A stretch of 36,828 bases of DNA from Syntrophaceae bacterium UBA6078 (GTDB lineage Bacteria > Desulfobacterota > Syntrophia > Syntrophales > UBA2210): NCBI GenBank assembly GCA_002428735.1, contig DIXO01000024.1, positions 1 to 36,828 on the forward strand, in the 5' to 3' direction. The notes under the pieces are model-generated. The model worked only from the letters and a program-made list of their open reading frames with translations, was not told the DNA's origin and did no database searches. Positions 8,060 through 15,782 of this stretch are shown here, piece by piece. Position 1 is the first letter of the stretch; each line of letters opens with the position of its first letter. Position numbers and translations under genes: made by a program.

Positions 8060-8989
8060 TTATTCGATCAGGTCGGACAGCGGCACAATGCGGATATTAT
8101 TATCCCGGAGAAAAGGGACCGCCGCGCCGATTGCCCGTACTGTGCTTTCATGGGGATGGCCGATAATGATCATGGTACTCCACGAATATTTCCTGTCGAC
8201 AATGCGCTGCATTATATGGATAGCTTCTTCGAAGTCACAGTCATTATCAAGGAATATATCCCTCCCGGCATGGGGCAGCCCTATTCGTTCCGCTACCGCC
8301 AAACCCTTTGAATCGTTTGTTGTCAGGCTGTCCAGGAAAAAAAGTCCCCTTCTTTTAAGATCCTGGAGCACCAGCGTCACCTTCTCTTCATCTTCCATGA
8401 ATTTTGACCCCATGTGATTATTGACACCTGATATATGGGGAACGCTCAGGATATTTTCCTCAAGTCGATTCAGGATCTCATGGCCGTCCATGTTCAACAG
8501 GAGGGCACCTCCCCCCGGACGCCGTTCCGGATAGCCGCGGGGTTCCATAGGCAGATGGAGCAGCACCTCTTTGCCGGCTTTATAGGCCTGGCTGGCAACC
8601 TCAGATGAATGGGGAAGGTGAGGAAGAACAGAGATCGTCACGGGAGCATCTATCGCAAGGATCTCACGCAGAACCGATACATCATATCCCATATCGTCAA
8701 TAACAAAGGCCACTCTGTTCCTTGAGAATGGCTGTTTGATCGCGCTTCCGGCCGGTTTTGCCCTTCCGGGTGTTTTCAATGTCCCCGTAATATGGACCGT
8801 CTCCTCGGACTCATGCTTATGGGGCTCCTTCACCGTTTCGCCGCCTTTCCGGTGATACGACCAGTACCCCCCGGCAGCCACAGCCCCCACGAGAACAAGG
8901 GTGACTATCCAGATTATCAGAGCTTTTTTCTGAGAACGGACAGCGCCCCTCTGTCTCGGTTTCCTTGAATGTATTTGTCTCTTTTCCAC
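8060..8989 (-). CDS. Divergent polysaccharide deacetylase family protein
   Basis: The 309-residue protein has a basic cytoplasmic tail, one membrane anchor (about 22-44, KALIIWIVTLVLVGAVAAGGYW) and an extracytoplasmic domain of the divergent polysaccharide deacetylase family (PF04748-type). The domain opens with RVAFVIDDMGYD (paired Asp as in NodB-fold metal sites). It continues through APVTISVLPHLPHS, VLLHLPMEP, GVNNHMGSKF and FFLDSLTTNDS, and ends with IIIGHPHESTVRAI. These Asp/His motifs suggest a metal-dependent hydrolase acting on cell-wall glycans. The start is GTG at 8989 with no strong ribosome-binding site. In many proteobacteria this family sits next to a CtpA protease gene, as it does here 61 bases downstream of ctpA. 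Confidence 0.88.
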   Translation of the reverse strand: MEKRQIHSRKPRQRGAVRSQKKALIIWIVTLVLVGAVAAGGYWSYHRKGGETVKEPHKHESEETVHITGTLKTPGRAKPAGSAIKQPFSRNRVAFVIDDMGYDVSVLREILAIDAPVTISVLPHLPHSSEVASQAYKAGKEVLLHLPMEPRGYPERRPGGGALLLNMDGHEILNRLEENILSVPHISGVNNHMGSKFMEDEEKVTLVLQDLKRRGLFFLDSLTTNDSKGLAVAERIGLPHAGRDIFLDNDCDFEEAIHIMQRIVDRKYSWSTMIIIGHPHESTVRAIGAAVPFLRDNNIRIVPLSDLIE

Positions 8990-9050
8990 ACTGATAGTAT
9001 GCAGACCTCGATCCGGCGAGGGGTGCTTGATACCGGATTTTACCGTCCTT

Positions 9051-10349
9051 TTACATCTTTTTGAAAACTTCCCACGTTCTTAAAAGATCAATCGCGCTTT
9101 TCAACTGGTTGTCCTTCTTAAGGTCCGCGATCTCCCGGCCGGTTTTCTCTTCTATTCCTTCTCCCTCTCCCTTTTCACCCGCTATGTGCCCTTCCAGGTC
9201 CTTTTCCCGTATCTGTTTAGGTTTGTCTTTCGTATCGGCAACAGGTTTCACATATTCAACAACGATATCAGGAGCGACTCCCTTTGCCTGGATGGATTCC
9301 CCGTTCGGTGTATAGTACTTTGCGATGGTGAGTTTGAGCGCTGATCCATCATTCAAGGGGACGATGGTCTGCACCGACCCCTTCCCAAAGGTCTGAGTGC
9401 CCAGCAGTATGGCCCGTCTGTTGTCACGAAGAGCTCCCGATACGATCTCCGCGGCGCTGGCGGTTCCCCCGTTGATCAGGACAACCATGGGGCATTCTGG
9501 TTCCATTCCGTCATCTCTGGCTTCCGATATTCTGACGCTGTTCTTCGTTCTTCCCTTCGACGATACAATGATCCCCGATTTGAGAAACACGTCAGACACC
9601 TCTACCGACTGACCCAAGAGCCCTCCGGGATTATTCCTCAAATCAAGGACGAGCCCTTTGATGGGGACATCCCCTGATCGTATCTTCGCGAGGGCGGCGA
9701 TCAGCTCATCCGCAGTTGTCTCCTGAAAATTCGATATCCGTATGTAACCGATATTTCTGGAATACATTGTATGCTTGACGCTTTTTATTTCTATGGTGTC
9801 CCTGACAATGTCAAAAGAGAGGGGAGCTTCCTCGCCTTCACGGGTAACGGTTATCGTTACGGTGGTCCCCTTCTCTCCGCGGAGTTTGTGCACCGCATCC
9901 AAGATGGTGAAATCCTTTGTCGACTCGCCATTTATCTTGATTATTTTATCCCCGGCCTTGACTCCGGCGACAAATGCCGGTTTATCCTCTATGGGAGCGA
10001 CAACGGTAATGGTGTCATCCTGCATGGTTATGACAATGCCCAGGCCACTGAAGGTCCCTTTCGTATCCGCCTGCAGGTCACGGTACTGTTCGGCGGTCAT
10101 GAATGCGCTGTGAGGATCCAGAGATTTTATCATCCCCTGTATGGCTCCATGGATGACAGCCGTGGGATCTATCTCCTCAACATAGTTTTTTTCCACCATG
10201 TTGAGCACTTCATTAAACAGCTTCAGATTTTTATAAATTCCGGTATCTGATGCGCGGGCGGCACAAACCCCGATCATGACGATCAACAGAGTGAAAGCCA
10301 GAAACACCGACAGGAAAAGACCCCTCTTTTGATTGAACCGTATCTTCAT
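9051..10349 (-). CDS. ctpA: S41 carboxyl-terminal processing protease (CtpA/Prc type)
   Basis: This is a 432-residue periplasmic serine protease that cleaves proteins near their C-termini, often cell-wall hydrolases or lipoproteins. It has an N-terminal signal anchor (about 11-32), a cap region (DPHSAFMTAEQY), a PDZ domain (about 100-170, GLGIVITMQDD ... VKAGDKIIKINGE) and the S41 catalytic domain. Ser298 in NGGTASAAEI and Lys323 in TFGKGSVQT form the Ser-Lys dyad with normal spacing. The C-terminus is Lys/Glu-rich. A GGAGGATTAG ribosome-binding site precedes ATG 10349. A 169-base gap separates it from the PP-loop gene and may contain its own weak promoter (TATATT near 10373-10378). Confidence 0.95.
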   Translation of the reverse strand: MKIRFNQKRGLFLSVFLAFTLLIVMIGVCAARASDTGIYKNLKLFNEVLNMVEKNYVEEIDPTAVIHGAIQGMIKSLDPHSAFMTAEQYRDLQADTKGTFSGLGIVITMQDDTITVVAPIEDKPAFVAGVKAGDKIIKINGESTKDFTILDAVHKLRGEKGTTVTITVTREGEEAPLSFDIVRDTIEIKSVKHTMYSRNIGYIRISNFQETTADELIAALAKIRSGDVPIKGLVLDLRNNPGGLLGQSVEVSDVFLKSGIIVSSKGRTKNSVRISEARDDGMEPECPMVVLINGGTASAAEIVSGALRDNRRAILLGTQTFGKGSVQTIVPLNDGSALKLTIAKYYTPNGESIQAKGVAPDIVVEYVKPVADTKDKPKQIREKDLEGHIAGEKGEGEGIEEKTGREIADLKKDNQLKSAIDLLRTWEVFKKM

Positions 10350-10518
10350 CTAATCCTCCAATACAATATAGCAACCGCGTCTCTGTGGAAGTACCTACAC
10401 CTTCTATCGACAGTTTTCCATAAGTTTTTGATGCTTATCCGACACCGGATCTTAAAAATCCTGACATCATACACGCTGCGAGGACAGAGGAGACACGGGA
10501 TACCCGGCGAGACACTCC

Positions 10519-11520
10519 TCAGAGCATCATCCCCTGTACATCTTTGTCCTCTGCGGGGGATACTTCAACATATGCGGCAGTGCCTCCCGTGCTCCACTCC
10601 GCAACGGCCTTCGAATCAGGGGGGACGTGGCTGTAGAGGGCGCATATGCCGGCTGCGCGTCGCAGGCTTTCGTCCCCGCATCCGTAAGGAACGAGAATCG
10701 TGGGACCGGGGAGGTCTTTCATCCTGATCAGGATATCGCGATCCTCCGACAGTTCCCTGATGATCTCATTTTCTCTTTGTTTCCGACCCACGATTATCTT
10801 TGTTTCCTCATCCAGACGCATATGCCTCCCGACCTTGAGGAGTTCCAGGTCTCTGACCGCCATATTGCTGTCATGGGCGAAAAGATCTTTCAGTCTCTTT
10901 GAAAATATGGGGTCCGTCAGGAGGCACCCGCCGGCCGGATTGGAATATACCGTTATCCGAAACCGTTCAGCCAGTTCCATCTGTCGTTTTCTCCCCCGTC
11001 CCTGTATGTCCAGGAGTCGGGACCGGTCCACCATTCCTTCCTTCTCCGGCGTGGTCTCCAGCAGAAACCGCGCGCTGAGGGGCCGGATAATGTATGGCTG
11101 ATAACCCGACCGTTTCGCAACGACATGAAGCGATTGTTTCCCCTGGGACATGGGACGCTGTCCAAGAACCTCCCCGGTCAGAATGAAGTTGGCCGCCCGC
11201 TCCCCCATGATCTCCCCGGCCTTCCTGAGCATCAGGATGTGGCAATCGATACAGGGGTTCATATTCCGCCCGTACCCGTACCGGGGCGCCCTGAGCATGG
11301 CGAGGTGTTCCTCCGTAATATCCACCACAGTGAGGGGGAGGCCTATCGCGCGGGACGCCTCCACGGCCCTGCGGGCACTAAAAAAAGGCGTCACAAAGGC
11401 AACGCCTTCCACTTCCACCCCCTGCTCCTGCATAATCTTCACGGCGAGCATGCTGTCCAGCCCGCCCGAAATCAAAGCAATCCCTTTTACCTTCAATATC
11501 GTACCAGTGTTACTTTCCAC
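10519..11520 (-). CDS. PP-loop tRNA-thiolation-like enzyme with NFACT-R-like C-terminus
   Basis: The 333-residue protein starts with a PP-loop ATP pyrophosphatase motif, SGGLDS (18-23). It has the cysteine pair Cys90/Cys93 in NPCIDCH and a third Cys199 in NPAGGCLLTD, an arrangement recalling MnmA/ThiI-type tRNA thiouridylases. The C-terminal region (about 245-320) contains ILIRMKDLPGPTILVPYG and RRAAGICALYSHVP, resembling the NFACT-R RNA-binding domain found fused to such enzymes. A role in uridine or other tRNA base modification is likely, but the exact base is unknown. The start is either GTG 11520, overlapping the LysM gene by 28 bases, or TTG 11496, which overlaps that gene's stop by 4 bases and gives MKVKGIALISGG. 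Both lack an ideal ribosome-binding site. Confidence 0.75.
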   Translation of the reverse strand: MESNTGTILKVKGIALISGGLDSMLAVKIMQEQGVEVEGVAFVTPFFSARRAVEASRAIGLPLTVVDITEEHLAMLRAPRYGYGRNMNPCIDCHILMLRKAGEIMGERAANFILTGEVLGQRPMSQGKQSLHVVAKRSGYQPYIIRPLSARFLLETTPEKEGMVDRSRLLDIQGRGRKRQMELAERFRITVYSNPAGGCLLTDPIFSKRLKDLFAHDSNMAVRDLELLKVGRHMRLDEETKIIVGRKQRENEIIRELSEDRDILIRMKDLPGPTILVPYGCGDESLRRAAGICALYSHVPPDSKAVAEWSTGGTAAYVEVSPAEDKDVQGMML

Positions 11521-13136
11521 TCCTCTTGAAGAAGCGCCTGGATGTCCGTATCGACATCGTAATCTATCAGATATAATTCTTTGTCAGCACTGACCCGCAG
11601 GGAAGAGAGTAATATATCGCCGCGTTCTTTCTCCGTCTGCCGGGAAAGCGAAAAGGTAAAGTCGTCACGTAAAGAGGGGATATTTATTGCGCGCAGGATA
11701 TCCTCAATAATTTCTCCCTTGCCCTTCTCCCCGGATACGGAAACCACCCTGTCGCCCCTTTGCTTCAGGGCGTTCAGGAACTGATCTGAAATCTGACGCG
11801 ACGTCATGATGACGCGCGTTTCACCAAGATTGAGGAGCAGTTCAGTCTTCATGGAGAGAGAAAGCCCGTCTCCGCTGAGCACCGTAATTTCCGCCCCAGT
11901 CACCGGCAAGTACCCGAGCATCCGAAGCAGTGACTCCGCAAGGATAAGACCGCTCGCTGAATCGAGAACCGGAACGGAGGAAGACTGGTATACCGCATCG
12001 TTCCCCGTGACCCCCCTGCCATCCATGATCTCAATGATCTCAATACCATTTCTCCAGGCATACGTCCTGACGGGCAGCGGGAGAAGATGGGACATCTCGG
12101 TCACAAAATTAAAGGCATACCGGACCGCGCCTCTGCTCTCAGCTCGTCTTGACACAATCCAGTCAATCAAGACAAGAACTTCAGGGGTAGTGCCGATTTT
12201 CATCCGGCGGTTGATCTTCTCGAGGCTGTACACGCCGGCGGCATCCACTATCCTCTCCAGGATGGAGGATATGGCCTCATTTTCCTTGACGCCAAGAACA
12301 CGGTAGGTATTCCAGGTTGCGCCTATAATCTTTGTAAGATCTTCAGGCATGCGATTGGACAGATCGAGGAAAATCGTGTTGCCGCCCGGTATTTCTATAA
12401 CAGGGACTTTCGAACAATCAATCGTTATCTCCCCCGAAGGGGTGACAGGGATACAGTAACTTCCCTCCGTTATGACCGTCCCTTCCTGCATCCTGCTTAT
12501 GATACCGCTGACAACAGGCAGTATCTGCTGTTCGGGTACGCTGATATTCCTCTCTTCTACCGGCGGTTGAACATCCTTGCGGGCCGACGAGGGGAAACGG
12601 AGCATCTGACCGGGGAATATCCTGTCAAAATCCTTAACATCCGGGTTGAGGCGCTTTACCTGCTCTAATGCCCGGTATATCTCTCCGTAAGAGTTGCCAA
12701 ATCGGTTAATGATGAACGATATGCTGTCGCCTTTTTTCACAACGTATGAAAAGACATTGGCCTCGATGTTCTGATCAGGAAGATCCGGGGAACGGGCACC
12801 TTCCATGACGGATCCATCCGGAGTGCTCTTGCGGGGAAGAAACAACTTTTGACCCGGATACAACACATTCATGTCTGTGATCTGCGGATTGAAACGCTTC
12901 ACCAGCTTCAGTATTCTGTGAATATCTCTCCCTGCCACATCGTACTGATCCCTGATTATTCCAAAGAGGTGTTCATCCTTCTTGACAATGTAGGGGTCGG
13001 CGAGGTTCCGTGAGACACCTGTCTTCTTAAATGAAATATACGCCGTATCTTCTCTTGAAAAGGCAGAGGGGGGCGTCATCATAACAAAAAGCGCCATGGC
13101 GCCCAGAAAATAGATCGAAAGAATCCATCTGCTCAC
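11493..13136 (-). CDS. Exported protein with two LysM domains
   Basis: LysM modules bind peptidoglycan. After a signal anchor (VSRWILSIYFLGAMALFVMM, about residues 1-25) two LysM repeats follow. The first is at about 45-105 (DPYIVKKDEHLFGIIRDQY ... MNVLYPGQKLFLPRK) and the second at about 130-185 (FSYVVKKGDSISFIINRFG ... RIFPGQMLRFPSS). The remaining 350 residues are unassigned, with regularly spaced beta-type segments. The frame is open to 13319, but GTG 13136 is the real start. It has GGAGGG five bases upstream, the signal sequence begins there, and a strong promoter at 13162-13190 lies inside the longer ORF. The product is then 547 residues. It is the first gene of the leftward envelope unit. 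Confidence 0.8.
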   Translation of the reverse strand: MSRWILSIYFLGAMALFVMMTPPSAFSREDTAYISFKKTGVSRNLADPYIVKKDEHLFGIIRDQYDVAGRDIHRILKLVKRFNPQITDMNVLYPGQKLFLPRKSTPDGSVMEGARSPDLPDQNIEANVFSYVVKKGDSISFIINRFGNSYGEIYRALEQVKRLNPDVKDFDRIFPGQMLRFPSSARKDVQPPVEERNISVPEQQILPVVSGIISRMQEGTVITEGSYCIPVTPSGEITIDCSKVPVIEIPGGNTIFLDLSNRMPEDLTKIIGATWNTYRVLGVKENEAISSILERIVDAAGVYSLEKINRRMKIGTTPEVLVLIDWIVSRRAESRGAVRYAFNFVTEMSHLLPLPVRTYAWRNGIEIIEIMDGRGVTGNDAVYQSSSVPVLDSASGLILAESLLRMLGYLPVTGAEITVLSGDGLSLSMKTELLLNLGETRVIMTSRQISDQFLNALKQRGDRVVSVSGEKGKGEIIEDILRAINIPSLRDDFTFSLSRQTEKERGDILLSSLRVSADKELYLIDYDVDTDIQALLQEEWKVTLVRY

Positions 13137-13161
13137 GGAAACCCTCCTCGAATATAGTGGT

Positions 13162-13190
13162 TTTATATACGCACGGCACGCAAAAGTCAA
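13162..13190 (-). promoter_or_regulatory. Strong sigma-70-type promoter for the LysM-ctpA unit
   Basis: On the minus strand TTGACT (13190-13185) is followed after 17 bases by TATAAA (13167-13162). Initiation is expected about 13155, some 20 bases before the GTG start at 13136. This fixes that start and excludes the longer ORF. Confidence 0.7.
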
Positions 13191-13386
13191 ACCGGCATGT
13201 CGAGATGGACCTTTACCGGAAAGGGTCACATGGGTTTGTTTGATTGACATGGCCATCTCCGGCACATCAGGGACGAAGGAAACACACACCAGGGTGCCCC
13301 GGTTGCAACTGGAGCTCAAATGATATATGCTTCACCGCGTTTATTGTGGCAGGTTTTATTCAAGAAGAGGGGGGGGGACCGCCGGC

Positions 13387-13593
13387 ATGGCCAACCAGGA
13401 ATTTTTAAGAGATTTTCAGGAAAAGGTCGAAAAGAAACTGCGGGAAAACGAGATAGCGGTGCTCCAGTACTGGCGTGAGCGACTTGGCAGAGCGGTATCC
13501 ATGAAGCCCGACGGAATAGCATCTCTCCAGATGGAGATAAAACGAACCTACGATATGATGGAAAAGCGGATACAGACATTGAAGAAGGGTTGA
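13387..13593 (+). CDS. Small coiled-coil hypothetical protein
   Basis: This is a 68-residue, highly charged and predicted all-helical protein (FLRDFQEKVEKKLRENEIAVLQYWRERL, then an amphipathic C-terminal helix) with no signal or membrane segment. The frame could begin at 13327, but that would place the start in the divergent promoter region with an arginine-rich tail. ATG 13387 follows a GAGGGGGGGG purine run and is preferred. Its stop is one base from the HD-domain gene, so the two are surely co-transcribed. I do not recognise a family, and function is unknown. Confidence 0.6.
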   Translation: MANQEFLRDFQEKVEKKLRENEIAVLQYWRERLGRAVSMKPDGIASLQMEIKRTYDMMEKRIQTLKKG

Positions 13594-13594
13594 C

Positions 13595-14173
13595 ATGAAG
13601 AGCATAGCGAACTTTCTATTCGAAACGGGAATGTTGCAGAAGACGCCGAGATCGGGGTTCCAGTTTCTCGGTTCCGGTTCTGAATCCGTGGCTGAGCACG
13701 TGCTGCGGACGATCTTTATCGGGTACGCTCTGTGTAAAATGGACCCGCAGGTTGATGAGGCACGAGTCTTGAAGCTCTGCCTGATTCATGATCTCCCGGA
13801 GACGCGGACCGGCGACATGAACTATGTCAACAAGAAATACGTTGCGGTGAATGAAAAGAAGGCGGTTCGGGAACTCGCGGAGACACTCTTCTTCGGAGAG
13901 GAAATACAGGGTGCCATCAATGAGTTCAACGAAAAGAAAACTCGGGAATCGCTGATCGCGCGGGACGCCGATCAGATTGCGCTGATACTCCAACTGAAGG
14001 AATACGGCGATCTGGGAAACAAGTACAGCAAGGAATGGATCGATTTTGCCATGAAGAGACTCTGCACGGACACCGCGAAAAAGCTCGCTTCCGCTATAAC
14101 CGAGACGGATTCGTCGGAATGGTGGTTCGAAGAGAAGGGGGAGTGGTGGGTGAATGCGAACAATAATGGGTAG
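13595..14173 (+). CDS. HD-domain nucleotidase/hydrolase, YfbR-like
   Basis: The 192-residue protein belongs to the HD superfamily. Metal-binding residues are visible as His35 (SVAEHVLR), His65-Asp66 (CLIHDLPE) and the distal Asp in RDADQIALILQ (124/126). The size and the order 'AEH ... HD.PE ... GD' match YfbR-like 5'-deoxynucleotidases and related HD_3 hydrolases that dephosphorylate nucleoside monophosphates. The true substrate cannot be read from sequence. It ends in a Trp- and Asn-rich tail (EWWFEEKGEWWVNANNNG). It overlaps the next TPR gene by 20 bases, so the genes are coupled. Confidence 0.82.
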   Translation: MKSIANFLFETGMLQKTPRSGFQFLGSGSESVAEHVLRTIFIGYALCKMDPQVDEARVLKLCLIHDLPETRTGDMNYVNKKYVAVNEKKAVRELAETLFFGEEIQGAINEFNEKKTRESLIARDADQIALILQLKEYGDLGNKYSKEWIDFAMKRLCTDTAKKLASAITETDSSEWWFEEKGEWWVNANNNG

Positions 14174-14957
14174 AGCGTACCTCACAAAAAAAGGGGCGCT
14201 TGCGGGCCTGATTCTCTTGGCAATACTGGCAGCTGCGTTATTTTCGACCGGTTGCGCGACAAGCCTCCAGGACAGAGAACAGGCGACGTCCCATGTCAAG
14301 ATGGGCACCGCCTATCTGGTATCCGGACACTTCTCCCCGGCCCTCAGGGAGTTTCTCATGGCGCAGCGTCTTTCGCCGGATGATCCGGAGATACGCTACT
14401 ACACCGGTCTTGCATACGCCGAAAACGGCCTCCGGGAGGAGGCAAAGAAGCAATTCGAAACGGCTCTCTCCATGCGGCCGGATTACTCCGAGGCGCATAC
14501 CCACCTGGGAAGGATGTATCTGGAAGAGGGCCTGTATGACAGAGCCATCGAGGAATTCAACCGTGCTCTTTCCAATATGCTCTATAAGACTCCGGCCATA
14601 GCGCTGAATAATATGGGCTGGGCGTATTACAAGAAGGGGGACTCCCGGAAGGCCATCGCGCAATACGAGGCGGCACTGAGAAGAGAACCCGGTACGGTTA
14701 TACGTCCGGTTATTCAGCAAAACAGAGGGATAGCCTATCTTGCCGCGAACGACACCGGCAAGGCCATCTATTACCTGAAACAAGCAATCGGCGACGCCCC
14801 CGGAATGACCGACGTGCACTACTGGCTGGGAATCGCCTACCTTGAAGCCGGCCATAGAGATAAAGCGATCCAGGAACTGCGCCTTGTCGCTGAAACCAAT
14901 CCGGAATCGGTCCTGGGATCACAGGCACGGGAGAAATTGGACACGCTCCTTCCGTAA
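14154..14957 (+). CDS. TPR lipoprotein, PilF/PilW-like
   Basis: This is a 267-residue lipoprotein precursor with a signal peptide ending FSTGC (Cys34) followed by about six TPR units, for example GTAYLVSGHFSPALREFLMAQRLSPDDPEIRYYTGLAY and AHTHLGRMYLEEGLYDRAIEEFNRALS. The overall form resembles PilF/PilW pilotins of type IV pili. No pilus gene is nearby, so the name describes architecture only. ATG 14154 has a GGGGGAG-rich ribosome-binding region within the preceding gene. ATG 14166 is a possible alternative. Confidence 0.72.
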   Translation: MRTIMGRAYLTKKGALAGLILLAILAAALFSTGCATSLQDREQATSHVKMGTAYLVSGHFSPALREFLMAQRLSPDDPEIRYYTGLAYAENGLREEAKKQFETALSMRPDYSEAHTHLGRMYLEEGLYDRAIEEFNRALSNMLYKTPAIALNNMGWAYYKKGDSRKAIAQYEAALRREPGTVIRPVIQQNRGIAYLAANDTGKAIYYLKQAIGDAPGMTDVHYWLGIAYLEAGHRDKAIQELRLVAETNPESVLGSQAREKLDTLLP

Positions 14958-15088
14958 CCATGCGGCACGATATGGTGCCCGTGAAACTCATCAGATGAAC
15001 CGGCGCAGGCTGGCCCCCCTTGAGCGCCTCTCTGCACATTCGAATGTATGAGTCTTTATCAGACAGGATTGATTTTATTTTTCTTGTC

Positions 15089-15117
15089 TTGACAGGATTT
15101 GATTAATGCCATAGATT
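15089..15117 (+). promoter_or_regulatory. sigma-70-type promoter before the GerMN gene
   Basis: TTGACA at 15089-15094 and TAGATT at 15112-15117 are separated by 17 bases, about 34 bases upstream of ATG 15151. It begins a unit that includes the EF-G paralogue and probably the sigma-54 activator. Confidence 0.55.
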
Positions 15118-15150
15118 CGGCGGACTTTTCAATAAAGGAATAGACGCGGT

Positions 15151-15765
15151 ATGGGATCCAAGAAAAAGACGAAAACAAGACAGATCAAGGCAAAACAGAA
15201 AAAGAAAAACACACGAGTATTCTATTTATCCCTCATCGTTCTGGTTGGGGTGGGATTTCTCCTCTTCTTCTTTCTCTCCCTCTTCGACTATGTATATCCC
15301 CCGGCCGGCGGTACAAAGAGTGCGGTGGTGACGGGAGAAAAGCAGAAGGTGCGCCTCTATTTCTCCGATCTCAACGAGCGGTTTCTCATGGCGGAAGAGA
15401 GATTTATCGCAAAGAGGGAATCACCGGATGATACGGTCAGGGCCTTGGTTGAGGAACTTATCAAGGGCCCCCATTCGGATCTGGTGCAAACCTTCCCCGC
15501 GGAAACAAGCCTCAGGGGGGTAACCGTAAAGGACGGAACCGCCGCGATTGATTTCGACAGAAACCTGGTCGATCTTCATCCCGGGGGCAGCGCCAGTGAA
15601 ATAATGACCCTCTATTCACTCACCAATACCGTTATTTTGAATGTTCCCTCGGTCAAGAAAGTAACGATACTGATAGAGGGGAAGATCCTGGAAACGATAA
15701 AGGGGCATATCGATACGAGCAGTCCCCTGGAACTCAACCGGGACCTAATCGTCGAAAACAAATAA
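15151..15765 (+). CDS. Membrane-anchored GerMN-domain protein
   Basis: The 204-residue protein has a very Lys-rich N-terminus, one membrane helix (about 24-46, FYLSLIVLVGVGFLLFFFLSLF) and an extracytoplasmic GerMN domain (about 65-200). The domain shows KVRLYFSDLNERFLMAEERFI, RALVEELIKGPHSDLVQTFPAETSLRGVTVKDGTAAIDFDRNL and SLTNTVILNVPSVKKVTILIEG. GerMN domains occur in sporulation and germination proteins and in Gram-negative envelope proteins, where the role is poorly known. Nothing here implies sporulation. It ends 17 bases before the EF-G-like gene. Confidence 0.85.
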   Translation: MGSKKKTKTRQIKAKQKKKNTRVFYLSLIVLVGVGFLLFFFLSLFDYVYPPAGGTKSAVVTGEKQKVRLYFSDLNERFLMAEERFIAKRESPDDTVRALVEELIKGPHSDLVQTFPAETSLRGVTVKDGTAAIDFDRNLVDLHPGGSASEIMTLYSLTNTVILNVPSVKKVTILIEGKILETIKGHIDTSSPLELNRDLIVENK

Positions 15766-15782
15766 AGGCACAATACATCACC

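Noticed and set aside
13137..13319. 61-residue N-terminal extension of the LysM protein
   Set aside because: The promoter at 13162-13190 lies inside it, and GGAGGG plus the signal sequence mark GTG 13136.
14964..14979. GGCAC-gatatg-GTGCC inverted repeat after the TPR lipoprotein gene
   Set aside because: A five-base stem without a T tract is too weak to call a terminator.
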